Origin: Actinophytocola xanthii
GTDB lineage: Bacteria > Actinomycetota > Actinomycetes > Mycobacteriales > Pseudonocardiaceae
DNA: 64,000 nucleotides
Assembly: GCF_001921205.1 (NCBI RefSeq)
Contig: NZ_MSIE01000049.1
Span: 29,839-93,838 of the forward strand
Direction of reading: 5' to 3'
The notes beneath the pieces are model-generated. The model was not told the origin of the DNA, did no database searches, and saw only the letters and a program-made list of their open reading frames with translations. Shown in pieces: positions 25,412 through 36,391 of this stretch (position 1 is the stretch's first letter; each line of letters begins with the position of its first letter). The position numbers and the translations under genes are program-made.

Positions 25412-27472
25412 CTAGGGCGTGGTGAGGTCGAAGCGGCCGACGGTCACCGCGCCGCCGAGAGACTGCGTGGCGTAGTTGAAGATCCCGTAGCGGTAGCCCA
25501 TGAAGAACTGCCAGGTGTTGTTCAGTGTCAGCGCGTTGCCCAGTGGCGTGAAGACGGTTCCGTCGGTGCTGTAGGAGAAGCGGGCCTGTCTGCCGGCGCC
25601 GGGGCGGATGTCGGCATTGACCCGGAGCCAGATCCTGCTGCCCGTGATCGGCGCGCTCGCCACCTCGGTGCCGGTGTTCGTGGTGTTCCAGCTGCCGTCC
25701 ATGGCAAGACCGTTCGTCATGGCGACCCGGGTGGTGCCGTTGTCGCGCTTGACGCCGATCCAGGCGGAGGACTGGCGGAGCATCGCGAGCCCGGCTCGGT
25801 CCCCGTCACGCATCGCGCCGTGGTCCAGTTCGATCGTCGCCGTCGAGGTGGGACCCTGGATGCGGTGGGTGAGGGTGTTGCGGGCGGCGTACAGGTCGCT
25901 GGTGACCGTGGCCGTCCGCAGGGTCAGGCCGTTGTTCACCTGGTACCGGCTGGTGTCGGGATCGTGGTTCCACTCCCACTGCGGGCCCAGCGCCGTGCCG
26001 GCGAAGGTGTCGGTGCCGATGAGCGGTTTCACGGGCCGGAGCGGCAGTGGCGCCGGGTAGTTCACGCCCCACCTGCCGTTGACGGTCTGCAGCACCGGCC
26101 AACCGTCGGAGGTCCAGGTGATCGGTGCGAGCGCGGGCACTCGGCCGCCGGGGTAGGCGTCGACGAACGCCATGTAGTACCAGGAACCGTTGGGCAGCTG
26201 GACGAGCCCGCCCTGGTGTGGCACGCCGCCGCCGCTGATCGGACCGGGGAGGTCGAGCAGGACCTGGCGCACGGTGTACGGGCCGAACGGGCCGTTGTCG
26301 GACTTCAGCACGTACTGGCCGTTGGCCGGGCGGGTCAGCCAGATGTAGTAGCTTCCGCCGCGTTTGTAGAACCGGGCACCCTCCAGCGTCCCGATGTTCG
26401 ACGGGGTCTGGAAGACCTGCTGCGCGCGGACCTGGGTACGGCCGTCCGCGGACAGCTGGGCCACGCTGATCGTGGTGTTGCCGTAGGCGACGTACATGGT
26501 GTCGTTGTCGTCGATCAGCATGCCCGCGTCGTAGTAGCAGTTGTCGATCTGTGTGTGCCGGTTCCACGGGCCCTCCACGCTGGAGGACGTGTAGATGAAC
26601 GTGTCGTTGAACTCGATGCAGCCGGCCCAGTAGTAGGTTTGGTTGCTCGGCCGGTAGGCCAACGTCGACGCCCAGATGCCCTTGACGTAGGCGCGCTGAC
26701 CGTTCGTCAGGTCGTACTTCGTGCCGAACTCGAGCGAGGGCACCGCGTGGCCGGCGAACTCCCAGTTGACCAGGTCGTAGGACCGCAGGATCGGCGCGCC
26801 CGGCGAGTAGTGCATCGTCGACGCCGTCATGTAGTACACCTCGCCGACCCGGATCACCTCCACGTCCGCGAAGTCCTGCCACACGACGGGGTTCGTGAAC
26901 TGGTCGGCGGGTTGCTGGCCGCCGTCCACCCGGACGAGCTGCCACTGCTGGTTCGCACCACCCCAGTCGGCGTACTGCACGACGTTCGCGCCGTCCGAAG
27001 TGGATGCGTTCTGCACCTCGACGGCCTTGCCGCTGTTGCGGTTGACCAGTCGGACGTAGCCGCCGTCGGAGTCGGCAAGCGTGAACTGCTGGTTGGTCCC
27101 GTTCCCGTCGGCCCACTGCACGATCGCCCCGCCGTCGGCCGTGGAGAAGTTGTGGACGTCGAGGACCTTGCCGGAGTGGCGAGACTTCAGCCGGTAGTAA
27201 CCTCCTCCGGCATCGAGGAACTGCCACTGCTGGTTCGCGCCGTCGTTGCGGGCCCACTGCGTGATGCGCGCACCGTCGTTCGTGGCCGAGTTGTAGACGT
27301 CCAGAGCCTTGCCGCTGTTGCGGTTCACCAGCACGTACCACGCGCTCGTGTCCACTGTCGCAGCCGCGCTCGGTGTCGGGTTGAGGACCATCGCGACGGC
27401 GCTCACCAGCGCGGCGACCAGCAGTGTCACCGTGCCGGTCAGCCGACCGGACCTGCCTCGCGTGAGAATCAT
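25412..27472 (-). CDS. Secreted GH43 glycosidase with N-terminal CBM13
   Basis: 686 residues: signal peptide (1-38, ending SAAA), CBM13 trefoil (about 43-180), GH43 five-bladed propeller (about 190-500) and a C-terminal concanavalin-like domain (about 510-686) as in beta-xylosidase-type GH43 proteins. Candidate catalytic residues are the Asp in VWQDFADVEV, the Asp in YYDAGMLIDDND and the Glu in GTLEGARFY. Activity would be arabinofuranosidase or xylosidase on arabinoxylan fragments; the subfamily cannot be fixed by eye. The CBM13 matches that of the GH62 protein almost residue for residue. Two LacI-type operators lie upstream (27506-27517, 27641-27652). Confidence 0.92.
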   Translation of the reverse strand: MILTRGRSGRLTGTVTLLVAALVSAVAMVLNPTPSAAATVDTSAWYVLVNRNSGKALDVYNSATNDGARITQWARNDGANQQWQFLDAGGGYYRLKSRHSGKVLDVHNFSTADGGAIVQWADGNGTNQQFTLADSDGGYVRLVNRNSGKAVEVQNASTSDGANVVQYADWGGANQQWQLVRVDGGQQPADQFTNPVVWQDFADVEVIRVGEVYYMTASTMHYSPGAPILRSYDLVNWEFAGHAVPSLEFGTKYDLTNGQRAYVKGIWASTLAYRPSNQTYYWAGCIEFNDTFIYTSSSVEGPWNRHTQIDNCYYDAGMLIDDNDTMYVAYGNTTISVAQLSADGRTQVRAQQVFQTPSNIGTLEGARFYKRGGSYYIWLTRPANGQYVLKSDNGPFGPYTVRQVLLDLPGPISGGGVPHQGGLVQLPNGSWYYMAFVDAYPGGRVPALAPITWTSDGWPVLQTVNGRWGVNYPAPLPLRPVKPLIGTDTFAGTALGPQWEWNHDPDTSRYQVNNGLTLRTATVTSDLYAARNTLTHRIQGPTSTATIELDHGAMRDGDRAGLAMLRQSSAWIGVKRDNGTTRVAMTNGLAMDGSWNTTNTGTEVASAPITGSRIWLRVNADIRPGAGRQARFSYSTDGTVFTPLGNALTLNNTWQFFMGYRYGIFNYATQSLGGAVTVGRFDLTTP

Positions 27473-27505
27473 GTCGACAGCGCTCCCCGATCGGCGATGA
27501 CGGGT

Positions 27506-27517
27506 GTTAACGCAAAC
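27506..27517. promoter_or_regulatory. LacI-type operator, proximal to GH43
   Basis: GTTAACGCAAAC, one base from the 17549 and 27641 sites, 34 bp before the leftward GH43 start, where it would block initiation. Confidence 0.6.
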
Positions 27518-27640
27518 AGCAGGTCGATGAGGTCACCTGACAGCGCTCGTGATCCAACCCACCGCGTTGTCGGAACATAAGTCCGATGTTTCCATGAAAG
27601 CACCGAACGAACGGCCGAGTCAACAGCGGGAAGCGAGAAT

Positions 27641-27652
27641 GTTAACGCTAAC
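27641..27652. promoter_or_regulatory. LacI-type operator, distal to GH43
   Basis: GTTAACGCTAAC, identical to the site before GH62, 169 bp from the GH43 start and 9 bp beyond the GntR stop. Paired with 27506-27517 it could support looping. Confidence 0.65.
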
Positions 27653-27660
27653 GTCGTGCC

Positions 27661-28392
27661 CTACCCGAAAAGGCGGCGCTGTATCTCGCGACGGTAGTCC
27701 TCGAGGGTGTTGTCCAGGTGCACGGCCGCGGCCGCGGCGGCCGCATCCGGTTTGCCGTCACGGATCGCCCGGTAGATGGCGGCGTGTTCCTCGACCGCCT
27801 CCGCCGCGTGCCCGCCGACCGTGCCGCACAGGCCGATCGTGCTGGACTGGCGTTGCAGGCGGCGCGCCTCCCGCACCGAGGCGACCAGGAACTGGTTGTG
27901 GGACGCGACGGCGACGGCCAGGTGGAAGTCGTCGTCGCCGCGGTCGAACAACGCCGCCTCCCCGGTGACGTGCCCCTGCCGACAGAGCTCGACCGCCGTC
28001 TCGATCGCGCGCAGCTCCGCCGGGGTCGCGTTGGTCGCGGCCAGTCTGCTGGCGGCGGTCTCCTGGATGCGACGGAACTCGAACAGCATGTACACGTGAT
28101 CGAGGTCGGTCGGCAGGAAGAATCCGCCCCAGCGTCTGGAACCCAGCATCCCGTCGTCGTCGGCGACGTACAGGCCGCGGCCCTTGTGCACCCGGACCCG
28201 CCCGATCGCCGAGAGGATCTTCACCGCTTCGCGGACCATGCCACGACTGGTTTCCAGCCGGGTCGCCAGCTCCTTCTCGGTGGGCATCCGGTCCCCCGGC
28301 CGCAGCTCCAACTCCGCGATGAACTGGAGAATTCGCTCCGCGACGACCTCGTACCCGGGTCGGTACGAGGAGCGCGACTCGACCTCCGCCAT
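27661..28392 (-). CDS. GntR-family (FadR/FCD type) regulator
   Basis: 243 residues: winged helix-turn-helix (about 14-80, PTEKELATRLETSRGMVREAVKIL split) and a helical FCD ligand domain (about 100-230) with metal-ligand-like His/Asp positions (FDRGDDDFHLAVAVASHN). FCD regulators bind small organic acids or sugar acids. A near-perfect palindrome, 28427-28443, lies 35 bp before the ATG, and two related 17-mers lie upstream of the GH27-GH10-GH95-esterase operon. I infer that this protein controls itself and that operon. It is 109 bp downstream of the esterase gene, in the same direction. Confidence 0.9.
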   Translation of the reverse strand: MAEVESRSSYRPGYEVVAERILQFIAELELRPGDRMPTEKELATRLETSRGMVREAVKILSAIGRVRVHKGRGLYVADDDGMLGSRRWGGFFLPTDLDHVYMLFEFRRIQETAASRLAATNATPAELRAIETAVELCRQGHVTGEAALFDRGDDDFHLAVAVASHNQFLVASVREARRLQRQSSTIGLCGTVGGHAAEAVEEHAAIYRAIRDGKPDAAAAAAAVHLDNTLEDYRREIQRRLFG

Positions 28393-28426
28393 GCGCGGAG
28401 ATACTACCGGAGCGCGAGATCGCCGG

Positions 28427-28443
28427 GATGAGTCTGACTCATC
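28427..28443. promoter_or_regulatory. Proposed GntR autoregulatory operator
   Basis: GATGAGTCTGACTCATC, a perfect inverted repeat (8-bp arms, 1-bp centre) just upstream of the GntR gene. Related sites: 36211-36227 and 36317-36333. Confidence 0.7.
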
Positions 28444-28501
28444 GGTCGCCGGACGCCAACTCCTCCTCGTGCCGGCGTCCGGCGCCGTTCAGGGATGAGT
28501 G

Positions 28502-29761
28502 TCAGCCGACCGCGCAGGACGCGCCGTTCAGGGTGAACGAGGTCGGCTTGCCGGTGTTGCCGGTATGGCTGGCCTGGAAGCCGATACTGACCGTGGCGCC
28601 AGGTGCGATGCTCGCGTTGTGCGCCACGTTCCTCGCCGTCACCTGCCCGGACGTGGGTGAGTAGGTCGCGTTCCAGCCGGACGTGATCGCCTGGCCGGCC
28701 GGGAGGGTGAAGGCCAGCGTCCAGCCGTTCGCCGCGGCGGTGCCGGTGTTGCTGATCGTGAGTTCCGCGGTGAGGCCGCCGGTCCAGGCGTTGACCGTGT
28801 TGGTGACCCGGCAGGCCCCTGGCTGCGGCTCGGGGTCCGGATCGGGGTCGCTGCCCTGGAACTGGGTGATGAACCGCCATGCCTCGCCCGAGGTCCACGT
28901 CCGCCAGCCCTCACCGCCGCCGTCGATCGGGGCCGGGGTGTGCCCGCCGTCGAACGCCGCCCACACGACCGGGTACCCGGCCCGGCAGCCCGAGTAGGTG
29001 GTGACGATGTGGCTACGGCTGCCCTGCGCCGGCTCCGGCGGGTTCTGCGGCGTGCAGCCGTTGTTGCGGACGAACGTGTCCCGCAGGCTTCGGCCCATCG
29101 AGATGTTGAGCACGTTGTCGGTGAGGCCGTGGATGCCCATGTACGCGATCGGCTGGGTTCCGCCGGAACACCCGCTCAGCTGCGCACCCGAGTAGACCAC
29201 CACCGCCCGGAAGACGTTCGCCCTGGCACACGCGAGGGCGTAGCTCATTCCACCGCCGTAGCTGAAACCGCCGGCGAAGATCTGGGTGGTGTCGACGCAC
29301 AGCGCGGCCTGCAGCTGCCGGAGCATGTCGTCGACGAACGTCACGTCCCGGCCACCGGAGTTGGCCCAGCCGTTGCTGATGCCCTGCGGCGCGACGAAGA
29401 TCGTTCCGTTGTTCGCGCTGTCCGCGAGCCGCCGCAGCCCGTAGTAGGACCAGTTGTACCCGTCGGACCCACCCGAGTCGACGTCGTTGGCGGTGCCGTT
29501 GAGCCAGTGGAACCCGAAGAACAGCCGGTACTGACGGTTCTGGTCGTAGTTCGCCGGGAGCCGCAGGATGTAGGTGCGGTTCTGCCCGCCGCTCTGGATC
29601 GTGTGGCTGCCGCTGGTCAACCCGGGGGCCGACCCGCAGCCGGCGGAGGCGGCCGTCGCTCCGACGTCCTGCTCCGGCGCCGCCTGTGCCGCCACGGCAC
29701 CGCCGCCGATCGAGAGGAGCAGCGCCGCTACCGCTCCGAGAAGATATCCTCGCTTGACCAT
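28502..29761 (-). CDS. Secreted CE1/feruloyl-esterase-like esterase with C-terminal CBM2
   Basis: 419 residues: signal peptide (1-28), alpha/beta-hydrolase of the PHB-depolymerase/feruloyl esterase type (40-300), Asp/Pro linker (DPDPDPEPQP) and a CBM2 (about 312-419, with conserved Trp in NAWTGG, NGWTLAF and SGWNATY). The catalytic triad is probably Ser167 (GGFSYGGG), Asp215 and His274. It would remove feruloyl or acetyl esters from xylan, opening it to the GH10 enzyme of the same operon. ATG 29761 is chosen for its RBS GAGGAG; the open frame continues upstream only as a shadow of the GH95 gene. Last gene of the leftward operon. Confidence 0.9.
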   Translation of the reverse strand: MVKRGYLLGAVAALLLSIGGGAVAAQAAPEQDVGATAASAGCGSAPGLTSGSHTIQSGGQNRTYILRLPANYDQNRQYRLFFGFHWLNGTANDVDSGGSDGYNWSYYGLRRLADSANNGTIFVAPQGISNGWANSGGRDVTFVDDMLRQLQAALCVDTTQIFAGGFSYGGGMSYALACARANVFRAVVVYSGAQLSGCSGGTQPIAYMGIHGLTDNVLNISMGRSLRDTFVRNNGCTPQNPPEPAQGSRSHIVTTYSGCRAGYPVVWAAFDGGHTPAPIDGGGEGWRTWTSGEAWRFITQFQGSDPDPDPEPQPGACRVTNTVNAWTGGLTAELTISNTGTAAANGWTLAFTLPAGQAITSGWNATYSPTSGQVTARNVAHNASIAPGATVSIGFQASHTGNTGKPTSFTLNGASCAVG

Positions 29762-29810
29762 CACAACTCCTCTGCTGTTCGAACCTCGTCGTTCTCCGCG
29801 TCGGGTTGTC

Positions 29811-32666
29811 CTATGCGCGTTGCAGCTGGAAGCGTTGGTTGGCGGCGCCGGTGACCGTCCACTGGGAGATGCGTGCTCCGTCGGTGGTGGCCGCCGACCA
29901 CACGTCCATGGCCATGCCGCTGTGTCGGTTGACGAGGCTGACCGCGCCGCCGCCATGGTCAGCCACCCGCCACTGCTGGCTCGTGGCGCCGGTGTCGGGC
30001 TGCTGGGTGATGTCGGCACCGGTGCCGGTGCCCGCCACCTGCAGCACGAGGCCGCTGTGCCGCGCGCGGACCCGGTAGAAGCCACCGCCGGAGTCGAGGA
30101 AGTCGAACTGCTGGTTGGCTCCGCCGGTGGCCGACCACTGGTGCAGGAGCGCACCGGCCGCGGTGGACGCCCCGCTGATGTCGGCGAGCTTTCCGCTGTG
30201 CTGGACGACCAGCCGGTAGTACACCCCGGTCTCCACCGCCGACCCGGCCTCCTGCCCGGTCGCCCGGTAGGTGTGGCCGGCCTGGACGGTGAACTCCACC
30301 AGGTCGCTCTCCGGCTTCGTCGGTGTGACCGCGGTGCCGGTCGTCTGGTCGACGAGTTGGTAGGTGCCGGTGAACATGCGGCTGCGAACCCGGACGGTGC
30401 CCGCACGGTCGGGCGTGACGGTCAGCTCGGTGATCCGGCCGCCCGACCACGTCGCGCCCACGGTGTGGCCCCCGCGGCCCCGCAGGCCGGTGACGTTCCC
30501 GGTCGGCCATGCCGGCGGCAGCGCGGGCAGCACGTGCAGCTCGCCGTTGTGGCTGTGCAGCAGCATCTCCGCGATGCCCGAGGTGGCGCCGAAGTTGCCG
30601 TCGATCTGGAACGGTGGATGCAGGTCGAACATGTTGGGCGCGAGCCGTTCGGTGGTGACGAGGTCGCGGACCAGCTTGTGCGCCCGGGCACCCTCCTCCA
30701 TCCGCGCCCAGAAGTTGATCTTCCAGGCGAGGGACCAGCCGGTGCCCGCGTCACCCCGCAGCTCCAGGGTCCTGCGTGCGGCCTCGAACAGCTGCGGTGT
30801 GCCGCGTCGGGTGATCTGGTTGCTCGGGTGCAGACCGTACAGGTGCGAGACGTGCCGGTGGTTCGGCTCGGTCTCCACCCAGTCGTACAGCCACTCCTGG
30901 ACGTTGCCCCGCGAGCCGACCTTCATCGGGGCCAACCGCTGCCGGGCGGACCGAACCTGGTCCCGGAAGGCGGAGTCCACACCCAGCACCTCGCTCGCGC
31001 TCGCGCACCCGTCGAACAGGTCCCTCAGGATCTGCATGTCCATCGTCGGACCGGCGCAGACGCTGACCCCCGAGTGGTGGGCCAGCTCCGGCGAGTTCGA
31101 CGGGTTGGTGACCAGCGACCCCAGGGTCGGCTCGGTCACCAGCGTGCCGAGGAAAAACTGGGCGGCACCCTTCATCGCAGCGTAGTTCGCGCGCAGGAAC
31201 TCGGTGTCGCCGGTGAACCGGTAGTGGTCCCAGATCAGCGACGCGAGCCAGGCGCCGCCGGTCTGCCACATGCCCCAGAACGCGCCGTCGACAACCGAGG
31301 TGCCCCGCCACGCGTCGGTGTTGTGGTGGGTGACCCAGCCAGACGCGCCGTACTGCACCCGAGCGGTGCGGGCTCCGGTGACCGCGAGCTCGCCGACCAT
31401 GCGGAACACCGGCTCCAGGCACTCGCCGAGGTTGGTCGTGTCGGCGGGCCAGTAGTTCATCGGCAGGTTGGCGTTGATCGTGTACTTCGAGTCCCACGGC
31501 GGGGCCAGCTGGTCGTTCCAGATGCCCTGCAGGTTCGCCGGCTGGGTACCCGGCCGAGACGAGGAGATCAGCAGATACCGGCCGTACTGGAACAACAGCG
31601 CCGAGAACTGCGGGTCCTCGACCGACCCGTGCCGGGCGATCCGGACATCGGTCGGCTGGTCGGCCGCCGAGGTGCGCCCGAGATCGATCGTCACCCGGTT
31701 GAACAGGCCCTGGTAATCGGCCACGTGCCGGGCGCGGAGGGCGTCGTACCCCGGCGCCGCGCCCAAATGTCTCCTGGCGATGCCCTGGTAGTCGCCGTTC
31801 ACGGTCTGGTGGTTGACGTAGCTGGTGCCGATCGACACCAGCAGCGTCACGCTGTTGGCGTTCGACACCCGCAGCGTGCCGCCAGAGCTACTGGTGCTGC
31901 CGCCCTCGGCGACAGCCCTGGCCAGCGCGAGGAACCGCACCGACCCGGCGATGCCGCGCGCGTCGCCGGAGATGCCGTCCAGTGCGATCGTCGCGCTGTC
32001 CGGGCTCGAGACGGTCGCCCGCTGCGGGCTGGCGAACGCGGCCGAGAACGAGATCGATCCGGCTGTCGCCGCGGTCAGTCGCATGACGATCACCTGGTCC
32101 GGCGCGCTCGCGAACACCTCGCGTCGGTACCGCACACCGTTCGCGACATAGGTCGTGCCCGATGTCGCCGTGGTGAGGTCGAGCCAGCGCTCGTACTCGG
32201 ACACCCCGCTCACCGCAGGCAGGGTGAGCCGGAGGTCGCCGACGGGCTGGTACGGGAGCTGGGCAGCCGGGTTGCCCAGCATGGTCTGGTCGATCAGGGT
32301 CTGCGCCTGCCCCCACTGGTTGGCGAACACCAGCTGCCGGATCTGGGCGATTGCGCCCGCGCCTCGGGGGTTGTCGTAGTTGTGCGGACCGCCGGCCCAC
32401 ACCGTGTCCTCGTTGAGCTGTAGTCGTTCGGTGTCGGTGTTGCCGAACACCATGGCACCGAGGCGGCCGTTGCCGACCGGCAGCGCACGCAGCCAGTCGG
32501 AGCCGGCCGCCTCGTCGTACCACAGTGCCTGGTCACCCGCCGCCCGCACGTCCGCTGGCGGGGCCGAGCCCGCGCGGGCGGTCGCCGTCCACCCGGCACC
32601 CGCGAACACGGCGCCCGCGCCGACCGCCCCGAGGCGCATCGCCTGCCGCCGCGTCAGGTCCGGCAT
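29811..32666 (-). CDS. Secreted GH95 enzyme with C-terminal CBM13
   Basis: 951 residues. Tat signal (LTRRQAMRLG, cleavage near residue 32), then a GH95 domain (about 45-810) with the signature ALPVGNGRLGAMVFGN, RLQLNEDTVWAGGP and ANLPMNYWPADTTNLGEC. The C-terminal CBM13 (about 815-951) has AANQRF/QQW repeats. GH95 contains alpha-1,2-L-fucosidases and alpha-L-galactosidases, which trim xyloglucan or hemicellulose side chains; which one this is cannot be told. It lies 28 bp after GH10 and 49 bp before the esterase, in one operon. Tat export implies folding before export, unlike its Sec-exported neighbours. Confidence 0.93.
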   Translation of the reverse strand: MPDLTRRQAMRLGAVGAGAVFAGAGWTATARAGSAPPADVRAAGDQALWYDEAAGSDWLRALPVGNGRLGAMVFGNTDTERLQLNEDTVWAGGPHNYDNPRGAGAIAQIRQLVFANQWGQAQTLIDQTMLGNPAAQLPYQPVGDLRLTLPAVSGVSEYERWLDLTTATSGTTYVANGVRYRREVFASAPDQVIVMRLTAATAGSISFSAAFASPQRATVSSPDSATIALDGISGDARGIAGSVRFLALARAVAEGGSTSSSGGTLRVSNANSVTLLVSIGTSYVNHQTVNGDYQGIARRHLGAAPGYDALRARHVADYQGLFNRVTIDLGRTSAADQPTDVRIARHGSVEDPQFSALLFQYGRYLLISSSRPGTQPANLQGIWNDQLAPPWDSKYTINANLPMNYWPADTTNLGECLEPVFRMVGELAVTGARTARVQYGASGWVTHHNTDAWRGTSVVDGAFWGMWQTGGAWLASLIWDHYRFTGDTEFLRANYAAMKGAAQFFLGTLVTEPTLGSLVTNPSNSPELAHHSGVSVCAGPTMDMQILRDLFDGCASASEVLGVDSAFRDQVRSARQRLAPMKVGSRGNVQEWLYDWVETEPNHRHVSHLYGLHPSNQITRRGTPQLFEAARRTLELRGDAGTGWSLAWKINFWARMEEGARAHKLVRDLVTTERLAPNMFDLHPPFQIDGNFGATSGIAEMLLHSHNGELHVLPALPPAWPTGNVTGLRGRGGHTVGATWSGGRITELTVTPDRAGTVRVRSRMFTGTYQLVDQTTGTAVTPTKPESDLVEFTVQAGHTYRATGQEAGSAVETGVYYRLVVQHSGKLADISGASTAAGALLHQWSATGGANQQFDFLDSGGGFYRVRARHSGLVLQVAGTGTGADITQQPDTGATSQQWRVADHGGGAVSLVNRHSGMAMDVWSAATTDGARISQWTVTGAANQRFQLQRA

Positions 32667-32694
32667 CGGGCGCCTCCGTCCACGAGAACCCGGA

Positions 32695-34188
<1,494 letters not shown>

Positions 34189-34213
34189 CTACGCGGGGCG
34201 GCAGCCGGAGTCC

Positions 34214-35914
34214 TCATGCACGCGACCACCGCTGGTTGGGCTGGCCGTTGCAGGTCCACAGGATCGCGGTGGTGCCGTTCGCGGTGCCTGCCTGGTTGAC
34301 GTCGAGGCAGAGCCCGGAGTGGACGTTTCGGATGGATCCGTCGGTCTCCAGCGTCCAGCGCTGGTTCGCCTGTCCGTTGCAGGTCCAGATGATCACACGG
34401 GTGCCGTTGGCGGTGCCCTGGTCGTAGGCGTCGAGGCACTTGTCGCCGAAGACCCGGATCTCGCCGTTCGCCCAGGTCGTCCAGGACTGGTTCGCGGCGG
34501 TGTGGCAGTCCCAGATCAGGGCCGCCGTGCCGGTGGCGGTCGAGGCGTTGTCCACGTCCAGGCACCGGTTCGAGCCCGCCCCGCGCAGTCGGGACGTCGT
34601 CGCGGCGAGTGGCGAGCCGCCGGCGACCCGGTACGCCGCCACGCCGTGCGCCGGCACGCTCGCACTGATCTGCCCGGAGGTGGTCGACGTGCCGCCGGTC
34701 CACAGGTCGGTGAGCGTGAACGACCCGCCGGAGAGGCCGACCTGCGCTGTCGTGGTGCTGACCGTGGCGGCGGCGCTCCCACGGTTGAACAGGCCGACCG
34801 CGACCGACCCGTCGGCGAGCGGCTTGGCGAACACCTCGACGTTTCCGTCGTCCCGTACCCGGCGACCACCCGCACCGAGCGGGTCCTGGTTGACCGCGAG
34901 CAGGCGTGGGTTGCGCAGGATCGCGCTCACGTCGGCCGACATCGTGCGGATGTCGTTGCCGGCCATGAGCGGTGCGGCCATCAGCGCCCACAGCGCGAAG
35001 TGTGCTCGCGACTCGGTCAGGGTCAGTCCCGGCCGGCCGACCACGAGCATGTCGGGGTCGTTCCAGTGCCTCGGCCCGGCCTGGGCGGCGAGGGGGGCGT
35101 TGACGTCGACGACGTTGCCCACACCCATCGGGTAGCTGTTGACGTTGCCGTTCTGCCAGATGTCGAGCAGGTCCTCTGTGGTCCGCCACAGGTCGGCGAC
35201 CTCACCCCAGTTGTACTTGTCACCGGTGATGGCGTGGAAGCTGTTGGGGTTGATGCTGTACACGATCGGCCGGCCGGTGGCGCGGAGGGCGTCGCGCATC
35301 AGCGTGAACCGGGCCACCTGCTCGTCCCGGGTGCTCTCCGGCGAGCACCAGTCGTACTTGAGGTAGTCCACGCCCCACGACGCGAAGGTGTTGGCGTCCT
35401 GCACCTCGTGCCCCAGGCTGCCCGTCGAACCGGGATGCGTGCCGACCCGTTGCGCGCAGGTTCGTTCGGTCGGCACCTGGTAGATCCCGAACTTCAGCCC
35501 ACGGGCATGGATGTAGTCGCCCAGCGCCTTCATTCCGCTGGGGAACTTGGTCGGATGCGCCCTCAGGTTGCCCTGCCCGTCGCGCTGGGGGTCGAACCAG
35601 CAGTCGTCGACCACGACGTACTGGTAGCCCGCGTCCCGCATTCCCGAACTGACCATCGCGTCGGCGGCCTGACGCACCGCGGTCTCGGTCACGCCGCAGC
35701 CGAAGCTGTTCCAGCTGTTCCAGCCCAGCGGCGGTGTCACGGCCGGGCTCCCCGGGGCTGCCTGCGCCGCGGGTGGGTGCGGCTCGGCGGAGAGCGCGAC
35801 CAGCCCTGCCGAGGTTGCCACGACGAGTGCGGCGGCGACGAGCCGTCGTACCCGGGAATGACGACCGCGGATCCTGGCCGACCACCGAACGCGCCTACGC
35901 GTTTCATCGCACAT
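34214..35914 (-). CDS. Secreted GH27 alpha-galactosidase with C-terminal CBM13
   Basis: 566 residues: Arg-rich signal peptide (about 1-53), GH27 barrel (58-330) opening with TPPLGWNSWNSFGC, nucleophile Asp188 in YLKYDWC and candidate acid/base Asp248 in LWRTTEDLL, a beta-sandwich (350-425) and a CBM13 trefoil (435-566). It removes alpha-galactose from galactomannan or xylan side chains; related GH27 enzymes act on beta-L-arabinopyranose, so that is an alternative. ATG 35914 is chosen because the longer frame would run through the operator at 35954-35965. First gene of the leftward operon GH27-GH10-GH95-esterase. Confidence 0.93.
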   Translation of the reverse strand: MCDETRRRVRWSARIRGRHSRVRRLVAAALVVATSAGLVALSAEPHPPAAQAAPGSPAVTPPLGWNSWNSFGCGVTETAVRQAADAMVSSGMRDAGYQYVVVDDCWFDPQRDGQGNLRAHPTKFPSGMKALGDYIHARGLKFGIYQVPTERTCAQRVGTHPGSTGSLGHEVQDANTFASWGVDYLKYDWCSPESTRDEQVARFTLMRDALRATGRPIVYSINPNSFHAITGDKYNWGEVADLWRTTEDLLDIWQNGNVNSYPMGVGNVVDVNAPLAAQAGPRHWNDPDMLVVGRPGLTLTESRAHFALWALMAAPLMAGNDIRTMSADVSAILRNPRLLAVNQDPLGAGGRRVRDDGNVEVFAKPLADGSVAVGLFNRGSAAATVSTTTAQVGLSGGSFTLTDLWTGGTSTTSGQISASVPAHGVAAYRVAGGSPLAATTSRLRGAGSNRCLDVDNASTATGTAALIWDCHTAANQSWTTWANGEIRVFGDKCLDAYDQGTANGTRVIIWTCNGQANQRWTLETDGSIRNVHSGLCLDVNQAGTANGTTAILWTCNGQPNQRWSRA

Positions 35915-35953
35915 GAAAGAAACCTCATCGTCTCCGTCGGCAGCATCGCCAAT

Positions 35954-35965
35954 GTGAACGTTAAC
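35954..35965. promoter_or_regulatory. LacI-type operator, GH27 upstream
   Basis: GTGAACGTTAAC, one mismatch from a perfect palindrome, 39 bp before the GH27 start; same family as 17549, 27506 and 27641. Confidence 0.65.
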
Positions 35966-36093
35966 ACGTTCTATTGGTTTCGAACAAGGCCTCCAGCCAG
36001 GGGAAACCAAACGCTATAGGCCCAGGTCATCGCCACCAAGTGATCGCAAACAAGAGACGTTCAAACATGCCAAGGGCTTTTCTGCGGGTCTTT

Positions 36094-36107
36094 TTGGAGC
36101 GCTCCCA
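36094..36107. promoter_or_regulatory. CebR-type operator, GH27 operon
   Basis: TTGGAGCGCTCCCA, one base from the perfect CebR consensus found before GH62. Confidence 0.6.
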
Positions 36108-36210
36108 GCGCAGGGGATAAAAGCTATTCCGGGCCTTGGTTCCGGAACAGCTTCCCGTGAATCTCGCGCCTTGTCTGTCTCCAGGCAGGTCGCTCGACGG
36201 GCCCAGGACG

Positions 36211-36227
36211 GATGAGTCCTACCCATC
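36211..36227. promoter_or_regulatory. Proposed GntR operator 1
   Basis: GATGAGTCCTACCCATC: same 17-bp frame as the GntR autoregulatory site with one mismatch in the outer arms. Confidence 0.5.
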
Positions 36228-36316
36228 GTGCACGACCGGTCACTCAGGCACACCATACCGCCACCGGATGCGTCTTCGTCAAGAGACAACCGGCCACCAG
36301 GGCGGCATGGCACCTC

Positions 36317-36333
36317 GATGAGTGCGATTCATC
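36317..36333. promoter_or_regulatory. Proposed GntR operator 2
   Basis: GATGAGTGCGATTCATC: inverted repeat sharing 14 of 17 bases with the site before the GntR gene. Confidence 0.6.
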
Positions 36334-36391
36334 GATCAGCAGCGCGGGCTGCCACGCAGCACTGGCCGGATCGACGGGAACAGGGGAAACA

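Larger units (their letters stand above)
35915..36391. promoter_or_regulatory. Regulatory region of the GH27-GH10-GH95-esterase operon
   Basis: 477 bp between GH27 and the epoxide hydrolase. From the GH27 side it holds a LacI-type site (35954-35965), a CebR-type box (36094-36107) and two proposed GntR sites (36211-36227, 36317-36333). No open frame with an RBS was seen. Confidence 0.65.

Noticed and set aside
28494..28510. GATGAGT half site next to the esterase stop
   Set aside because: Right arm (GCCGAC) does not match; not a palindrome.
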